37,341 nucleotides of DNA from Komagataeibacter xylinus (GTDB taxonomy: Bacteria; Pseudomonadota; Alphaproteobacteria; Acetobacterales; Acetobacteraceae): positions 1 to 37,341 of the forward strand of contig NZ_QQBI01000028.1 in NCBI RefSeq assembly GCF_004302915.1, read 5' to 3'. The notes beneath the pieces were generated by a model, which saw nothing but the letters and a program-made list of their open reading frames with translations, ran no database searches and was not told where the DNA came from. This document shows positions 26,347 through 36,300 of the stretch, piece by piece. The translations under genes and the position numbers were made by a program. Position 1 is the stretch's first letter. Every line of letters starts with the position of its first letter.

Positions 26347-27678
26347 ATGTCATCCATAACCAGTGAAGTCTCCCTGCGCGAGAAAGTCGCTTATGGGTGC
26401 GGCGACCTTGCTTCCAACCTGATGTGGGGCATGACGTCGTCATACCTCATGTATTACTACACGGACATATATGGGCTGCCCGTAGCCGCCGTGGGCTGGA
26501 TCCTGCTGGTGGCGCGCGTATTTGACGCCTTGTGTGATCCTGCCATCGGGTATGTCATCGATCGCCAGGGCGGGCGGATTGTTCCCCGGCTGATCCGTTC
26601 GCTGGCGCTTCCGTTCGGGGTTGCCGGGTTCATGTGCTTCCTGCCCCTGCCACTTTCCCCGGATGGGAAAATACTGTGGGCCTTGCTGACATATATTGTG
26701 CTGGGCGCCATCTATTCATGCATCAATACGCCTTATGGTGCACTGGGCACGATGATCACCCGCCAGGCGCATGGCCGGGTTGGCCTGAATGCCTTCAGGA
26801 TGATGGGCTGCCAGAGTGGGCAGTTCATTGTATCGCTGTTTACGATTCCGGCCATTACGTGGCTTGGTGGTGGAACCGGCATGATGCAGCGCCAGCATGG
26901 CATGGCGCTGTATGCGCTGGGGCTTGCCATGGCCGCGACAATCCTGTGGCGCTATGTCGGCCGGTCCTGCATGACGCGTTACCCGCCGCCGCCCGCGCGC
27001 CATTCACCGGTGGAGGTGCTGCGCGCACTGGCGCGGAACCGGTGCTGGTGGCTGTGCAATGCCCTTGTGTTCCTGCAGTTTTCCGGTCTGGCCGCGCTGT
27101 ATGGTTTTGCGCTGTACTATGCCCGCGTCGTTCTTGGCGGCACCGAGGAAATGGGGGGCATCCTCCTGACCGTAGCCACCCTGATGGGGTTTGCCGGCGC
27201 CATCATATGTCCCCACGTCGTCCGCCGCCTTGGTGTTATCGGCGGCGCAACCGTGTGTGCGCTCATTCAGGTCATGGCGTATCTGCTTGTGGCATCAGCA
27301 GGGGGCTCCCTGCCATTTTTCTTCGCGGCCTTCGCTATGCTGACGCTGGCGCAGGGTGTAACCTCCCCGCTATATTATGTGCTCCTGGCACATGGCATAG
27401 ATGTCAGCAGGATGATGTCGCCCGTCAATACGGCAGGAATGGCGTGTTCGATCAATACTCTGGTTACAAAAGTGTCCATGGGTGTGACGGGGTTCATCCT
27501 CGCCGCCTTTCTTGCTTATGGCCATTATGCAGGCGATGTTCATACCGTTTCACCCGGTCTGAAGCACTGGATCATGGCAGGTTTTGTCTGGCTTCCGCTC
27601 GGGGCGGTTGCCCTGCAAATCGTCTTTCTGGCTCTATGGCCGCGCCGTGGCACGGTGGCCTCAATGACAGAATGCTAG
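26347..27678 (+). CDS. GPH-type (MelB-like) sugar:cation symporter
   Basis: The protein has 443 residues with about 12 hydrophobic segments. The early sequence carries the glycoside-pentoside-hexuronide signature RVFDALCDP (57-65) with D60, D64 and then D72. These correspond to the acidic cation-binding residues of MelB-type carriers, which import sugars with H+ or Na+ across the inner membrane. GGGAGG lies a few bases before the ATG, and the GMC gene ends 27 nt upstream, so it belongs to the same operon. With the TonB receptor it would complete the uptake route through both membranes (inference). Its preferred sugar cannot be read from sequence. Confidence 0.9.
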   Translation: MSSITSEVSLREKVAYGCGDLASNLMWGMTSSYLMYYYTDIYGLPVAAVGWILLVARVFDALCDPAIGYVIDRQGGRIVPRLIRSLALPFGVAGFMCFLPLPLSPDGKILWALLTYIVLGAIYSCINTPYGALGTMITRQAHGRVGLNAFRMMGCQSGQFIVSLFTIPAITWLGGGTGMMQRQHGMALYALGLAMAATILWRYVGRSCMTRYPPPPARHSPVEVLRALARNRCWWLCNALVFLQFSGLAALYGFALYYARVVLGGTEEMGGILLTVATLMGFAGAIICPHVVRRLGVIGGATVCALIQVMAYLLVASAGGSLPFFFAAFAMLTLAQGVTSPLYYVLLAHGIDVSRMMSPVNTAGMACSINTLVTKVSMGVTGFILAAFLAYGHYAGDVHTVSPGLKHWIMAGFVWLPLGAVALQIVFLALWPRRGTVASMTEC

Positions 27679-27865
27679 GGGCCGGGCGGCATCCGGAAGA
27701 TGACGGTCGCTGCGCGGCAGATGGCGGATAAGAACGCATGGCATGAGCAGTACAGGGCCTTTGGGGCCGGTTCATGCAACCGTGCCGGACTTGCGTGACA
27801 TGACCGGCACGCTGCGTAAACTGGCCACGGACGCAAGAACCATCATCAGCACTCAGGAGACAACC

Positions 27866-28279
27866 ATGCCGTTAATGCATTTTTATGTCATGAAAGGCGA
27901 GCGCACGCCCGCGGAACTGCGCGCCCTGCTCGATGCGGCGCATGATGCAATGCTCGAAGCCTTCAAGGTGCCCGCCCGTGACCGCTATCAACTGGTTACG
28001 GAACATGAGCCGACCCACATGATCCTTGAAGATACGGGACTGGACATTCCGCGCACGCCCAAAGTCGTGCTGCTGCAGGTGGTTTCGCGCCCACGTGGCA
28101 AGGAGTCGATGGAAGCGTTTTACAGGCTGTTGGCCGAGACCTTGCAGGCCCGCACGGGGCTGCTGCCGTCTGACCTCATGGTCTCGGTTGTTGAAAACAG
28201 GGATGAGCACTGGAGCTTCGGTCTCGGCCGTGCACAGTTCCTGACCGGCGAGCTGCCCCTGCCAGGCGCAAAAGCCTGA
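27866..28279 (+). CDS. Tautomerase-family protein
   Basis: The protein has 137 residues. The ATG at 27866 has AGGAG 6 nt upstream and leaves Pro as the first residue after Met removal, as required for the catalytic Pro1 of the 4-oxalocrotonate tautomerase superfamily. A longer in-frame start (27743) would bury that proline. The length and motifs such as RDRYQLVTEHEP and SVVENRDEHWSFG fit the longer Tautomerase_2-type members, which interconvert keto and enol forms of small acids. The gene lies 187 nt after the symporter gene, so it may be the last gene of the sugar operon or have its own promoter. A role in keto-sugar breakdown is possible but unproven. Confidence 0.85.
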   Translation: MPLMHFYVMKGERTPAELRALLDAAHDAMLEAFKVPARDRYQLVTEHEPTHMILEDTGLDIPRTPKVVLLQVVSRPRGKESMEAFYRLLAETLQARTGLLPSDLMVSVVENRDEHWSFGLGRAQFLTGELPLPGAKA

Positions 28280-28306
28280 CTGCCCTGGCCGGCCATTATC
28301 TTTTTA

Positions 28307-28345
28307 CCTGACGCATTTTGTCCCTGGCCCAACCCATGCGTCAGG
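28307..28345 (+). repeat. 10-bp inverted repeat after the tautomerase gene
   Basis: CCTGACGCAT (28307-28316) pairs perfectly with ATGCGTCAGG (28336-28345) around a 19-nt loop. It starts 27 bp after the tautomerase stop codon and may be a transcription end or mRNA-stabilising hairpin for the sugar operon. Only ATTTA follows, so it is not a clean rho-independent terminator. A 10-base palindrome, TGGCCGGCCA, lies just before it at 28286-28295. Confidence 0.5.
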
Positions 28346-28659
28346 ATTTATGGCATGCTGGTGGTGTGCGCGGCTGTTTGTGGCGACCGGGCAGGGCGTG
28401 CGGCCTGCCTTGCCGGAGTCCGGGGCCGCATTGTGCCTGAAAGCGCACATCGTCCGGTAGTAAAAATGCATGGGCACACGCATTGATTGCAGTCTTTCCG
28501 GTTCATGACGGTAATTGTGTCCTAGTTTACCATCTTTTTTAGGAAAAAAATCCTGTTCTGTAAGGACAGTCTTGCACGTAGCGGGAATTTATTCTTGCCG
28601 TCCCCTTCCAAAGGCAAAAATAAAAGCTGAAACGTCATGTTGGTTTCCTGCGTTTGGCG

Positions 28660-28686
28660 TTGACAGGGCTATATTTTCAATATAAT
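28660..28686 (+). promoter_or_regulatory. Candidate sigma-70 promoter of bcsAB-bcsC
   Basis: A perfect -35 hexamer, TTGACA (28660-28665), and a perfect -10 hexamer, TATAAT (28681-28686), are separated by 15 nt, two short of the optimum. The position, ~210 bp upstream of bcsAB in an A/T-rich zone, fits an operon promoter. The short spacer suggests weak or activator-assisted transcription. Confidence 0.5.
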
Positions 28687-28814
28687 GGGATGAAAAATAG
28701 TATAAAATATACATATTAACATTATTTTGCGTCGATCAGGGTTATTGATGAATAATCACCATGTAATGGCATTCCGCTATTCGCCGGTGCGGGTCATTCT
28801 CAATGTAAATCCGT

Positions 28815-28840
28815 AAGAACCGCCGCCGCATGGCGGTCTT
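28815..28840 (+). other. Leader hairpin upstream of bcsAB
   Basis: AAG-A-ACCGCC (28815-28824) pairs with GGCGGT-CTT (28832-28840) around a 7-nt loop, giving a stem with one bulged A. It ends 54 nt before the bcsAB ATG. No T tract follows, so it is not a simple terminator. It may influence translation or mRNA stability. Confidence 0.4.
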
Positions 28841-28894
28841 GTCCGCTCCTTCAATAGCCTGTCCAAGGCCCGCACGGTACAGTCGCGAATTTCC

Positions 28895-31800
28895 ATGATC
28901 TGGCGTATTTTCAAATCTCCCCTCGTCTCGGGCCCGTTATTCGCCGTGCTGCTGGCGGTGGTATGCCTGACCTACCTCTCCCCCGACCTCCAGTTTTTCG
29001 TGGCGGCAGGCGGCGCGATCCTGTTCTTTCTTGTTCGCCGCCATGATGAACGCTGGTCGCGCTGTTTCCTTATGGTGCTGTCCATCGTGGTCTCCGGGCG
29101 CTATCTGGTGTGGCGCTTTACCTCCACGCTCGATCTTGATGGCGTGTTGCAGACAGTTCTGGTCCTGGCGCTGGCGATTGGCGAAATCTATACCACCTTG
29201 CGGGTGGGGTTCACGTATTTCCAGCTCGCCTGGCCCCTGCGGCGGCAGATACACCCCCTGCCGGAGGATGAAAGCAGCTGGCCGGTCATTGACGTGTTCG
29301 TGCCGACTTATAACGAGGACATGGCGATCGTCCGCACCACGGTGCTGGGCTGCCTGGGCATGGACTGGCCGGCAGGCAAGCTCAATGTCTATATCCTTGA
29401 TGACGGGCGGCGGCGGTCTTTCCGTGATTTTGCCGAGCGGGCCGGGGTCGGCTACATCAACCGCGCGGAAAACGCCCATGCCAAGGCGGGCAACCTCAAC
29501 CATGCCATCGGGGTGACCGGGGGCGATATCATCGCGATCTTCGACTGCGACCACGTGCCGGTACGCAGCTTCCTCAAAAAGACCGTGGGGTGGATGATCG
29601 CCGATCCCAACCTCGCGCTGTTGCAGACCCCGCATCACTTCTATTCCCCCGATCCGTTCCGCCGCAACATGAGCCGGGGCATGCAGGTGCCGCCCGAGAG
29701 CAACCTGTTCTACGGCCTGTTGCAAGATGGCAATGATTTCTGGAACGCCACCTTCTTCTGCGGTTCATGCGCCCTGCTGCGGCGCGAGGCCATTGAATCG
29801 ATCAATGGCTTTGCCGTCGAGACCGTGACGGAAGATGCCCACACCGCCCTGCGCATGCAGCGCAGGGGGTGGGGCACGGCCTATCTGCGCGAACCGCTGG
29901 CCGCGGGGCTCGAGACCGAAACCCTCCTGCTGCAGGTCGGGCAGCGCGTGCGCTGGGCGCGCGGCATGATCCAGATGCTGCGGCTCGACAACCCCATGCT
30001 GGGCCGTGGCCTGCGCCTGACGCAGCGCATCTGCTACATGGCGGCGTCGACGAACTACTTCTTCGCCATGCCGCGCATCATGTTCCTCATGGCCCCGCTG
30101 GCCTACCTGTTCCTGGGCGTGACCATGATCGCGGCCTCGCCATATGAACTCGCGGTCTATGCCCTGCCGCACCTGTTCCATACCACCATGACCATGTCGC
30201 GCCTGCAGGGGCGGTGGCGCTATTCGTTCTGGAGCGAGATCTATGAATCCATGCTCGCCCCCTTCCTGGTGCGCATGACGTTCGTGACCCTGCTGGCGCC
30301 GCACAAGGGCACGTTCAACGTAACCGACAAGGGCGGCCTGCTGTACCGCGAGCGTTTTGACTGGCGCGCCGCCTATCCCGGCGTGATCATGGCCGTGGTG
30401 CTGGCGGTGGGGCTGGTGAGCGGCATCTGGGCCGCGGTCGCCCATTATCATGAAACGGTCGTATTCCGCGCCATGGCGGTCAACTCGGTGTGGGTGCTGT
30501 TCAGCCTGGTCATCGTGCTCGGCGGTGTCGCGGCCGCGCGTGAAACCCGCCAGCGCCGCCGGAACCACCGCGTTGCGGCCAGCATTCCCCTGAGCGTATC
30601 CACGGGTGGCGCGCAGGCCACGACATGTCGCTCGGTGGATGTGTCGATGGGCGGCTGCCAGCTTGACATCCCGCCCACGCTGCCCCTTGCCGTGGGGGAT
30701 GAGGTGCGCCTGCACGCCACCCTGGCCTCCGGCCCGATCACGCTGGGCGCAACCGTCATGGCCCGGTGCGAGGGTCGGGTCCATGTCGCGTGGACCATAC
30801 CCGACCTGGCCACCGAGGCGCAGGTCGTGGCCCTGGTGTTTGGCCGTGATGATGCCTGGTCGCAATGGTCCGACTTTCCGCCTGACAGGCCGCTGCACAG
30901 TCTTTACCTGCTGCTGGCCAGCATCTGCGCGCTGTTCCGCCCCTATCCGCGCGCTCAGGCGGACGCGCCTCCACCGCCCGCGCCGCCCCAGGTGGCAGAC
31001 GAAAAACTGCCGCCCCGGCAACTGGTTGTACCCCCCGCCCACGGGGATCGCACGGGTCATTCCGGCCTGCCGCTCGTGATGGCGGGCCTGCTGCTGTGCG
31101 GCATGGCAGGCAGCGCGCAGGCCGCCCCCATGCCGCCGGACATGGCGCCGGTGGAGGCCGCGGGCGAGTCCGTAACGGAGGTGGATGACGCGCACATGAC
31201 CGTGCTCGATGTGGACCGGGTCTCGCACCAGCCGCTCACGCGCACGCGCAGCCTGGCCGAGATAGGGCAGCAGGACGACATGGTGCTGCGTGCCGATGCG
31301 CCGCTGCATGGGCTTGGTGTGCGGGTCGGGCGCGATGTCATCATCACGGGCGGCACGCTGGCCTTTTCGGGCACCGCGCATATGGGGCATGCGGCGGGGC
31401 GGCCTGCGGTGGCCGTCAGCGTCAACAATCAGGATGTGGGGGTGATCTGCCCGACAGCCGACGGGGCGTTTGCACCCGTCACCCTGCCGGTCAGCCCCTT
31501 TTTCTTTGATACGCATAACCGGATCAACTTCCGCCTGTTCATGCGCCCGGGCACCGGCAATGCTGGCGTTGCGGCCTGCGGGCCGGATGCCCGCGCCCCT
31601 GCGCCCGATACGGCGCGGGTAAGCGATGCGGATGCGTCGATCACGATTTCCCCGCGTTCCACCCTTGCGCTGACCACGGTCAGCCTCGTGCCGCACCGGC
31701 TGCTCTCGGCGCTGCCCTATCCGGTGCTGGACCCCGATGCGGCACAGACGCCTGTTATCACCTTCGCCCTGCCCGATATGTCGGATCCGGCCCTGTTGCA

Positions 31801-33346
31801 GGCTGCGGGCATGGTGGCGTCATGGCTTGGCGTGCATGCGCAGGACCGCCAGATCAGCTTCAACGTGACGCCTGTCATGCCCGCGCAGGGCAATGCGGTC
31901 ATCATCGCGCCCAACCAGCCGGGGCCGTGGGGGGCACAGCCGCCGGGGCCGGAACTCGCGGTCATGCCCAACCCGCATGATGGTTTCGGCACGATCCTTG
32001 TCGTGACCGGGCGCAGCATGGCCGAGGTCACGACAGCGACACGGGCGCTGGTGCTGGGCGCGGAACATGATGCGGCGGGGGCCTATGCCGCGGCGGCAGC
32101 CGTGCACCCTGCCGCCCGCCAGCCTTATGATGCGCCGGGCCTTGTGCGCACCGACCAGCCCGTAACCCTGCGCGAGCTGGTCTCGACGGCGGACCTGCGC
32201 ACCCATGGCCTGACATCGGGCACGCTCACGGTGCCGCTGTCGCTGCCGCCAGACCTGCGCTCATGGCGGTCGCGGCCGTTCATGGCGCGGCTGCAGCTCA
32301 GCGCGCCGGAGGGCGGCGTGCTGGACCGGGCGAAATCCCATGTCAGCGTCACGCTCAACGGCACGTTCCTGCATGTCTATCCGCTGGTGCCCTGGTCGAT
32401 CAATCCGTTCCGTACGGCGGGCGCGCCGGTGCAACATGACCTGGAACTGCCTGTATGGAAAATGGGGCAGCAGAACACGCTGCGGCTGTATTTCGATGTG
32501 TATCCCCGGCACATGACGCAGGCCGAGGCGGCCGCATCGCCCGATGTGGTTGAACTCGACCCGTCCTCCACCATCGATTTTTCCAAGTCGCGCCATTTCG
32601 CGGTGTTGCCTGACGTGGCGATGTTCGCTTCTTCGGCCTTTCCGTTTTCGCGCATGGCCGACCTGTCGGAAACGACCGTGCTGCTGCCGCCCCATCCCGC
32701 GCCTGACACGGTCGCCGCCTTTGTGGACATGATGGGCTTTGCAGGTGCGATCAACCGCTATCCCGCCACTGGCGTGAGCGTGCGGAGCACCGACATGCCG
32801 GTCGATGACACGATTATCGGCGATATCCTGGTCTTTTCCACGCTGGACGGGCTGGGCAACGGGCAGGCGGCGCTGGCGCAGGCCGGTTACGTACGCCCCC
32901 CCTCGCTGCTGCGCCGCCTGCGCATGCGGGTGATGCACCACCCCGGCGTGGCCCCCCCTGTTTACAACCTTGCCGAAGGCGCGGTGGTGGCGGCGCAGTC
33001 GCCCTTTGTCGCGCACCGTTCGGTCGTGGCCGTGCTGGGTGGCGTGCCCGCCGCATTGCCCGCCATGGTGCGCGACCTGCGCGACCCGGCCACGATGCAG
33101 CGCTTTCAGGGCGATATGGTGATCCGCCACGGGGCGCGGCTCGATGATTACCGCACGGGCGGGATCTATACCGTGGGCAACATGCCCGCATGGATGCTGC
33201 CGGACTGGTATCTGGGCGGCCACCCGCTGCTGCTGTGCGGGCTGGGGGTTCTGGCCGCGCTGTGCGGCACCTCATGGGCCATGACGGTACTTGGCGCGCG
33301 CAGCAGGCGGCGCATCCTGAACGATGATCTGACGGGCGACCTGTGA
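28895..33346 (+). CDS. bcsAB: Fused cellulose synthase BcsA-BcsB (third-operon type)
   Basis: The protein has 1483 residues. The BcsA part (~1-700) has membrane segments and a family-2 glycosyltransferase with D-D-G (169-171), D-C-D (217-219), T-E-D (312-314) and Q-R-V-R-W (350-354). It also has the substrate-entry motif HFYSPDPF and the gating-loop motif F-N-V-T-D-K (474-479). A PilZ domain follows with R555-x3-R559 and D582-V-S-M-G-G, so c-di-GMP activation is expected. A hydrophobic signal-like segment at ~729-748 starts the BcsB part, a periplasmic protein with carbohydrate-binding-like domains, ending in a C-terminal membrane helix. It polymerises UDP-glucose into beta-1,4-glucan and moves it across the inner membrane. 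No strong ribosome-binding site precedes the ATG at 28895. bcsC follows directly without bcsX or bcsY, which matches the bcsIII rather than the bcsII layout. Confidence 0.95.
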   Translation: MIWRIFKSPLVSGPLFAVLLAVVCLTYLSPDLQFFVAAGGAILFFLVRRHDERWSRCFLMVLSIVVSGRYLVWRFTSTLDLDGVLQTVLVLALAIGEIYTTLRVGFTYFQLAWPLRRQIHPLPEDESSWPVIDVFVPTYNEDMAIVRTTVLGCLGMDWPAGKLNVYILDDGRRRSFRDFAERAGVGYINRAENAHAKAGNLNHAIGVTGGDIIAIFDCDHVPVRSFLKKTVGWMIADPNLALLQTPHHFYSPDPFRRNMSRGMQVPPESNLFYGLLQDGNDFWNATFFCGSCALLRREAIESINGFAVETVTEDAHTALRMQRRGWGTAYLREPLAAGLETETLLLQVGQRVRWARGMIQMLRLDNPMLGRGLRLTQRICYMAASTNYFFAMPRIMFLMAPLAYLFLGVTMIAASPYELAVYALPHLFHTTMTMSRLQGRWRYSFWSEIYESMLAPFLVRMTFVTLLAPHKGTFNVTDKGGLLYRERFDWRAAYPGVIMAVVLAVGLVSGIWAAVAHYHETVVFRAMAVNSVWVLFSLVIVLGGVAAARETRQRRRNHRVAASIPLSVSTGGAQATTCRSVDVSMGGCQLDIPPTLPLAVGDEVRLHATLASGPITLGATVMARCEGRVHVAWTIPDLATEAQVVALVFGRDDAWSQWSDFPPDRPLHSLYLLLASICALFRPYPRAQADAPPPPAPPQVADEKLPPRQLVVPPAHGDRTGHSGLPLVMAGLLLCGMAGSAQAAPMPPDMAPVEAAGESVTEVDDAHMTVLDVDRVSHQPLTRTRSLAEIGQQDDMVLRADAPLHGLGVRVGRDVIITGGTLAFSGTAHMGHAAGRPAVAVSVNNQDVGVICPTADGAFAPVTLPVSPFFFDTHNRINFRLFMRPGTGNAGVAACGPDARAPAPDTARVSDADASITISPRSTLALTTVSLVPHRLLSALPYPVLDPDAAQTPVITFALPDMSDPALLQAAGMVASWLGVHAQDRQISFNVTPVMPAQGNAVIIAPNQPGPWGAQPPGPELAVMPNPHDGFGTILVVTGRSMAEVTTATRALVLGAEHDAAGAYAAAAAVHPAARQPYDAPGLVRTDQPVTLRELVSTADLRTHGLTSGTLTVPLSLPPDLRSWRSRPFMARLQLSAPEGGVLDRAKSHVSVTLNGTFLHVYPLVPWSINPFRTAGAPVQHDLELPVWKMGQQNTLRLYFDVYPRHMTQAEAAASPDVVELDPSSTIDFSKSRHFAVLPDVAMFASSAFPFSRMADLSETTVLLPPHPAPDTVAAFVDMMGFAGAINRYPATGVSVRSTDMPVDDTIIGDILVFSTLDGLGNGQAALAQAGYVRPPSLLRRLRMRVMHHPGVAPPVYNLAEGAVVAAQSPFVAHRSVVAVLGGVPAALPAMVRDLRDPATMQRFQGDMVIRHGARLDDYRTGGIYTVGNMPAWMLPDWYLGGHPLLLCGLGVLAALCGTSWAMTVLGARSRRRILNDDLTGDL

Positions 33347-36300
33347 CCATGACCATGAATGACCGGGCTTCCGCATCCTGCCGCGCCCTGCTTCTGGCCC
33401 GGCGTGGCGTGGGGGCGGGGGCATGGGGCGGCATCGCCCTTGCCGGGCTGTTCAGCCTGTGCGCGCCCGCCTGGGCGCAGGCGCCCGTGCGCTATGCCGA
33501 GGGTATTCTCAACGCGCAGATAGAAGAAGGCGCGTTCTGGATCCATCATGGCGATGACGCCCATGCCCGGCACGCGCTCGAGCGCGCGCTGCGCATCGAG
33601 CCGGACAATCTGGAAGCCCGCCTCATGCTCGGGGCCGTGCAGGTGCATGAAAATGACATGGCGGGCGCGCGCGCCACCGTGCAGGCCTTGCAGGCCCAGG
33701 GCGGGGCGCAGGCGCAGGTTGATGCCCTGCAGGGCTGGATCGGGCAGGGGGCGGTTGACCCGGCGGCGCTGGCGCGGGCGCGGGCCCTGGCGGATGCGGG
33801 CAGGAATTTGCAGGCCACGCTGGCTTATCGCGGCATTTACCATGGCGGCCACCCGCTGCCGGAGGCCGAGCTGGAATATGACCGCGTGCTGTCCGGCTCG
33901 GTAATGGGCTATGGGGAGGCCACGCAACGCCTGCGCGCGCTGGGCAGCCTTTTGCCGCATGACCTAGAAATCCGCATGGCGCTGGCGCAGGCCCTGAGCT
34001 ACCGCCCGGCCACCCGCATTGACGCGATCGAGGACATGCGCACGCTCGCGACTTCTCCCGCCACGCCGGATTTCATTCGTGACGAGGCGACGCAGTCATG
34101 GCGCAAGACGCTGGACTGGATGGGAACCGACCCGCAGGCCGCCCCCTATTACCGCGAATGGCTGGCGCTGCACCCTGATGATACGGAGATGGCCAGCCGC
34201 CTCAGCGCGCAGGAGGCCGCGCATGCGCTGGCCGAGCATCTGGCGCTGGTGGGGGCGGGCTATCACGCGCTGGCGCATGGGGAACTGGACCAGGCGGAAA
34301 GCGATTTCCATACCTCCATGCAGGGTACGACGCCCCGCCCCGAGGCGCTGGAGGGCCTTGGCCTCGTAGCCCAGCGCCGGGGTGACGTGAAGGCCGCGCG
34401 CGCCTTTCTGGAGCAGGCGCACGCCCTCGTTCCCACGAATGAAGGCATAAGCGCTGCCCTTGCCGGGCTGGATGCGCCGGGTGGTGACCCGCAGCTTGCG
34501 CGGCTGTGGGCGCTGGTGGCCCGCCACCAGTATGAGGAAGCATGGGCCATGCTGCCCGCCGTGGAGAATGATCACGGCCGGATTGTCGATACCGTGCGGG
34601 TGCGGGCCATCATCGCACAGTCGCGCCACCAGCTTGCGCAGGCCGAAGCAGAATGGCGGGCCGTGTTGCAGATGGCGCCCGGTGACATGCCGGCCGCCGC
34701 CGCCCTGTCCGACGTGCTGATCGAGGAAGGCCGGCTGCATGAGGCTGAAGGCTGGGTCGCGCGTCTGCGGGCCGCGCATTACCCCGGCGGGACTACCCTT
34801 GAGGCCAGGCTGCTTGGCGCCATGGCCGAGATCGAGCCAGACCCTGCCAGGCGGGCCGTGCTGCTTGAGCAGGCGGTGCGTGACGCGCCCCGCAATGGCT
34901 GGCTGCGTCTGCATCTGGCCCAGCTATGGCTGGTGCAGGGGCAGGCCACGCGCGCGCGCGGGCTGATGGCGCCGCTGTGCAACCCGGCCCCGGCAACCGA
35001 TGAGGACCTGCAGGCCTGCTTCAGCTTCGCCCTGCTGGATCAGGACATGCCGCGCGCCGATGCGCTGCTCGCCCGCCTGCCGCGCGCGGACATTACCCCG
35101 GCCATGGCCGATGGCGTGGCGCAGGTCAGGCTGTGGCACCAGATCCGCACGCTCCCCGCCGATGACGGGCAGGCCATCGCGTTGCTTGAAGCCATGCCCG
35201 TCCTGCCCGACCCCGAGGGCACGCAGGCGCGGCTGGTGGTGGATGCGCTGCTCAGACGCCACGCGCCCGTGGCGACGGCTGCTGGCGTGCTGCACCGCGC
35301 CCTTGCGGGCAGTGCGGGGCATGTGGGCGTGAACCAGAGCCTGTCCTATGCCGGACTGTTCATGCAGATGGATGACCCCGTGGCCGCGCAGCGCGTGCTC
35401 GACGGCCTGCCCACCATCATGCAGGGCGGGCATCTTACGCCCACGCAGGCCCGCGACCTGCGCGACATGCAGCGTAGTCTTGCGATTGCGCAGGCGGACC
35501 GCGATGATCTTGACGGCCACCCCGATGCCGCCCGCCGCCTGCTCGACCCGCTGCTGGCGCAGAACCCGAACGATGCCGACCTGCTTCTGGCGCGCGGGCG
35601 TGTCGATTCCGCCCGCGGGCTGCCCGGCGAGGCCGTGGCCTATGACCGCAGGGCGCTGGCCCAGCGCCCAGATGACAGGATGGCCCAGGCCGCCCTTGCG
35701 CGTGACAGCCTGGCCAGCGGGAATGAACAGGCGGCGCGTGACATGGCCCGCACCCTGCAGGCCATCCACCCGCAATGGGGCGATACGTGGGAGATCCAGG
35801 CCGAGATCGATGGCCTGACCGGCCACGACCGCCGCCGCCTGCATGACGTGCAGCGCGCCCGTGTGCTCGACTGCACGCCCCGGGCTGATGAGGATGATAC
35901 CACCGGCCACGGCACGCGCATTGATGCAGGCTGCGCGCGCCAGCGCGCGCGGGCGGCGGATGAATGGCCCGATATCAGCACGAATTTCGTGCCCGGCATG
36001 GGCGCGGGCATGCCGGAGGTCTATCATTACGACCCGCATCTGACACCCGTGCAGGCGCTGGACCGGCAGGCTGGCTACCTGTCGCGCGCGCTGGGGCCGC
36101 AGGCGGATGGCAACCTCGAGATCCGCGACCGTTCGGGCCAGCCGGGGCTGGGCCACATGACGGTCGTCAATATTCCCATGACCGCCGTCCTGCCGTTCTC
36201 GTCCACGCAGCACCAGCTTGCCTTCTCGGTCATGCCCAGCGTGCTCATGTCGGGCGATCCGCTGGCCTCGAGTGCCACCGCGCAACAATATGGCAGTGTC

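Larger units (their letters stand above)
28280..28894 (+). promoter_or_regulatory. Long leader region of the cellulose synthase operon
   Basis: These 615 bp hold no credible gene. The right part (about 28490-28760) is strongly A/T-rich compared with its neighbours and carries the promoter candidate at 28660-28686. A hairpin lies at 28815-28840 near the bcsAB start. I looked for the conserved core of c-di-GMP riboswitches and did not recognise it. The likely untranslated leader of ~200 nt leaves room for post-transcriptional control (inference). Confidence 0.5.

Noticed and set aside
27743-28279. 178-residue start for the tautomerase
   Set aside because: It would hide the catalytic N-terminal proline; AGGAG sits at the right distance before the ATG at 27866.
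28490-28894. c-di-GMP riboswitch before the cellulose operon
   Set aside because: The conserved core sequences of known c-di-GMP aptamers were not recognisable; only a simple hairpin is present.
29765-31696. 643-codon open frame antisense to bcsAB
   Set aside because: It lies opposite the conserved glycosyltransferase/PilZ coding sequence and has the Arg/His-rich composition of a shadow frame.
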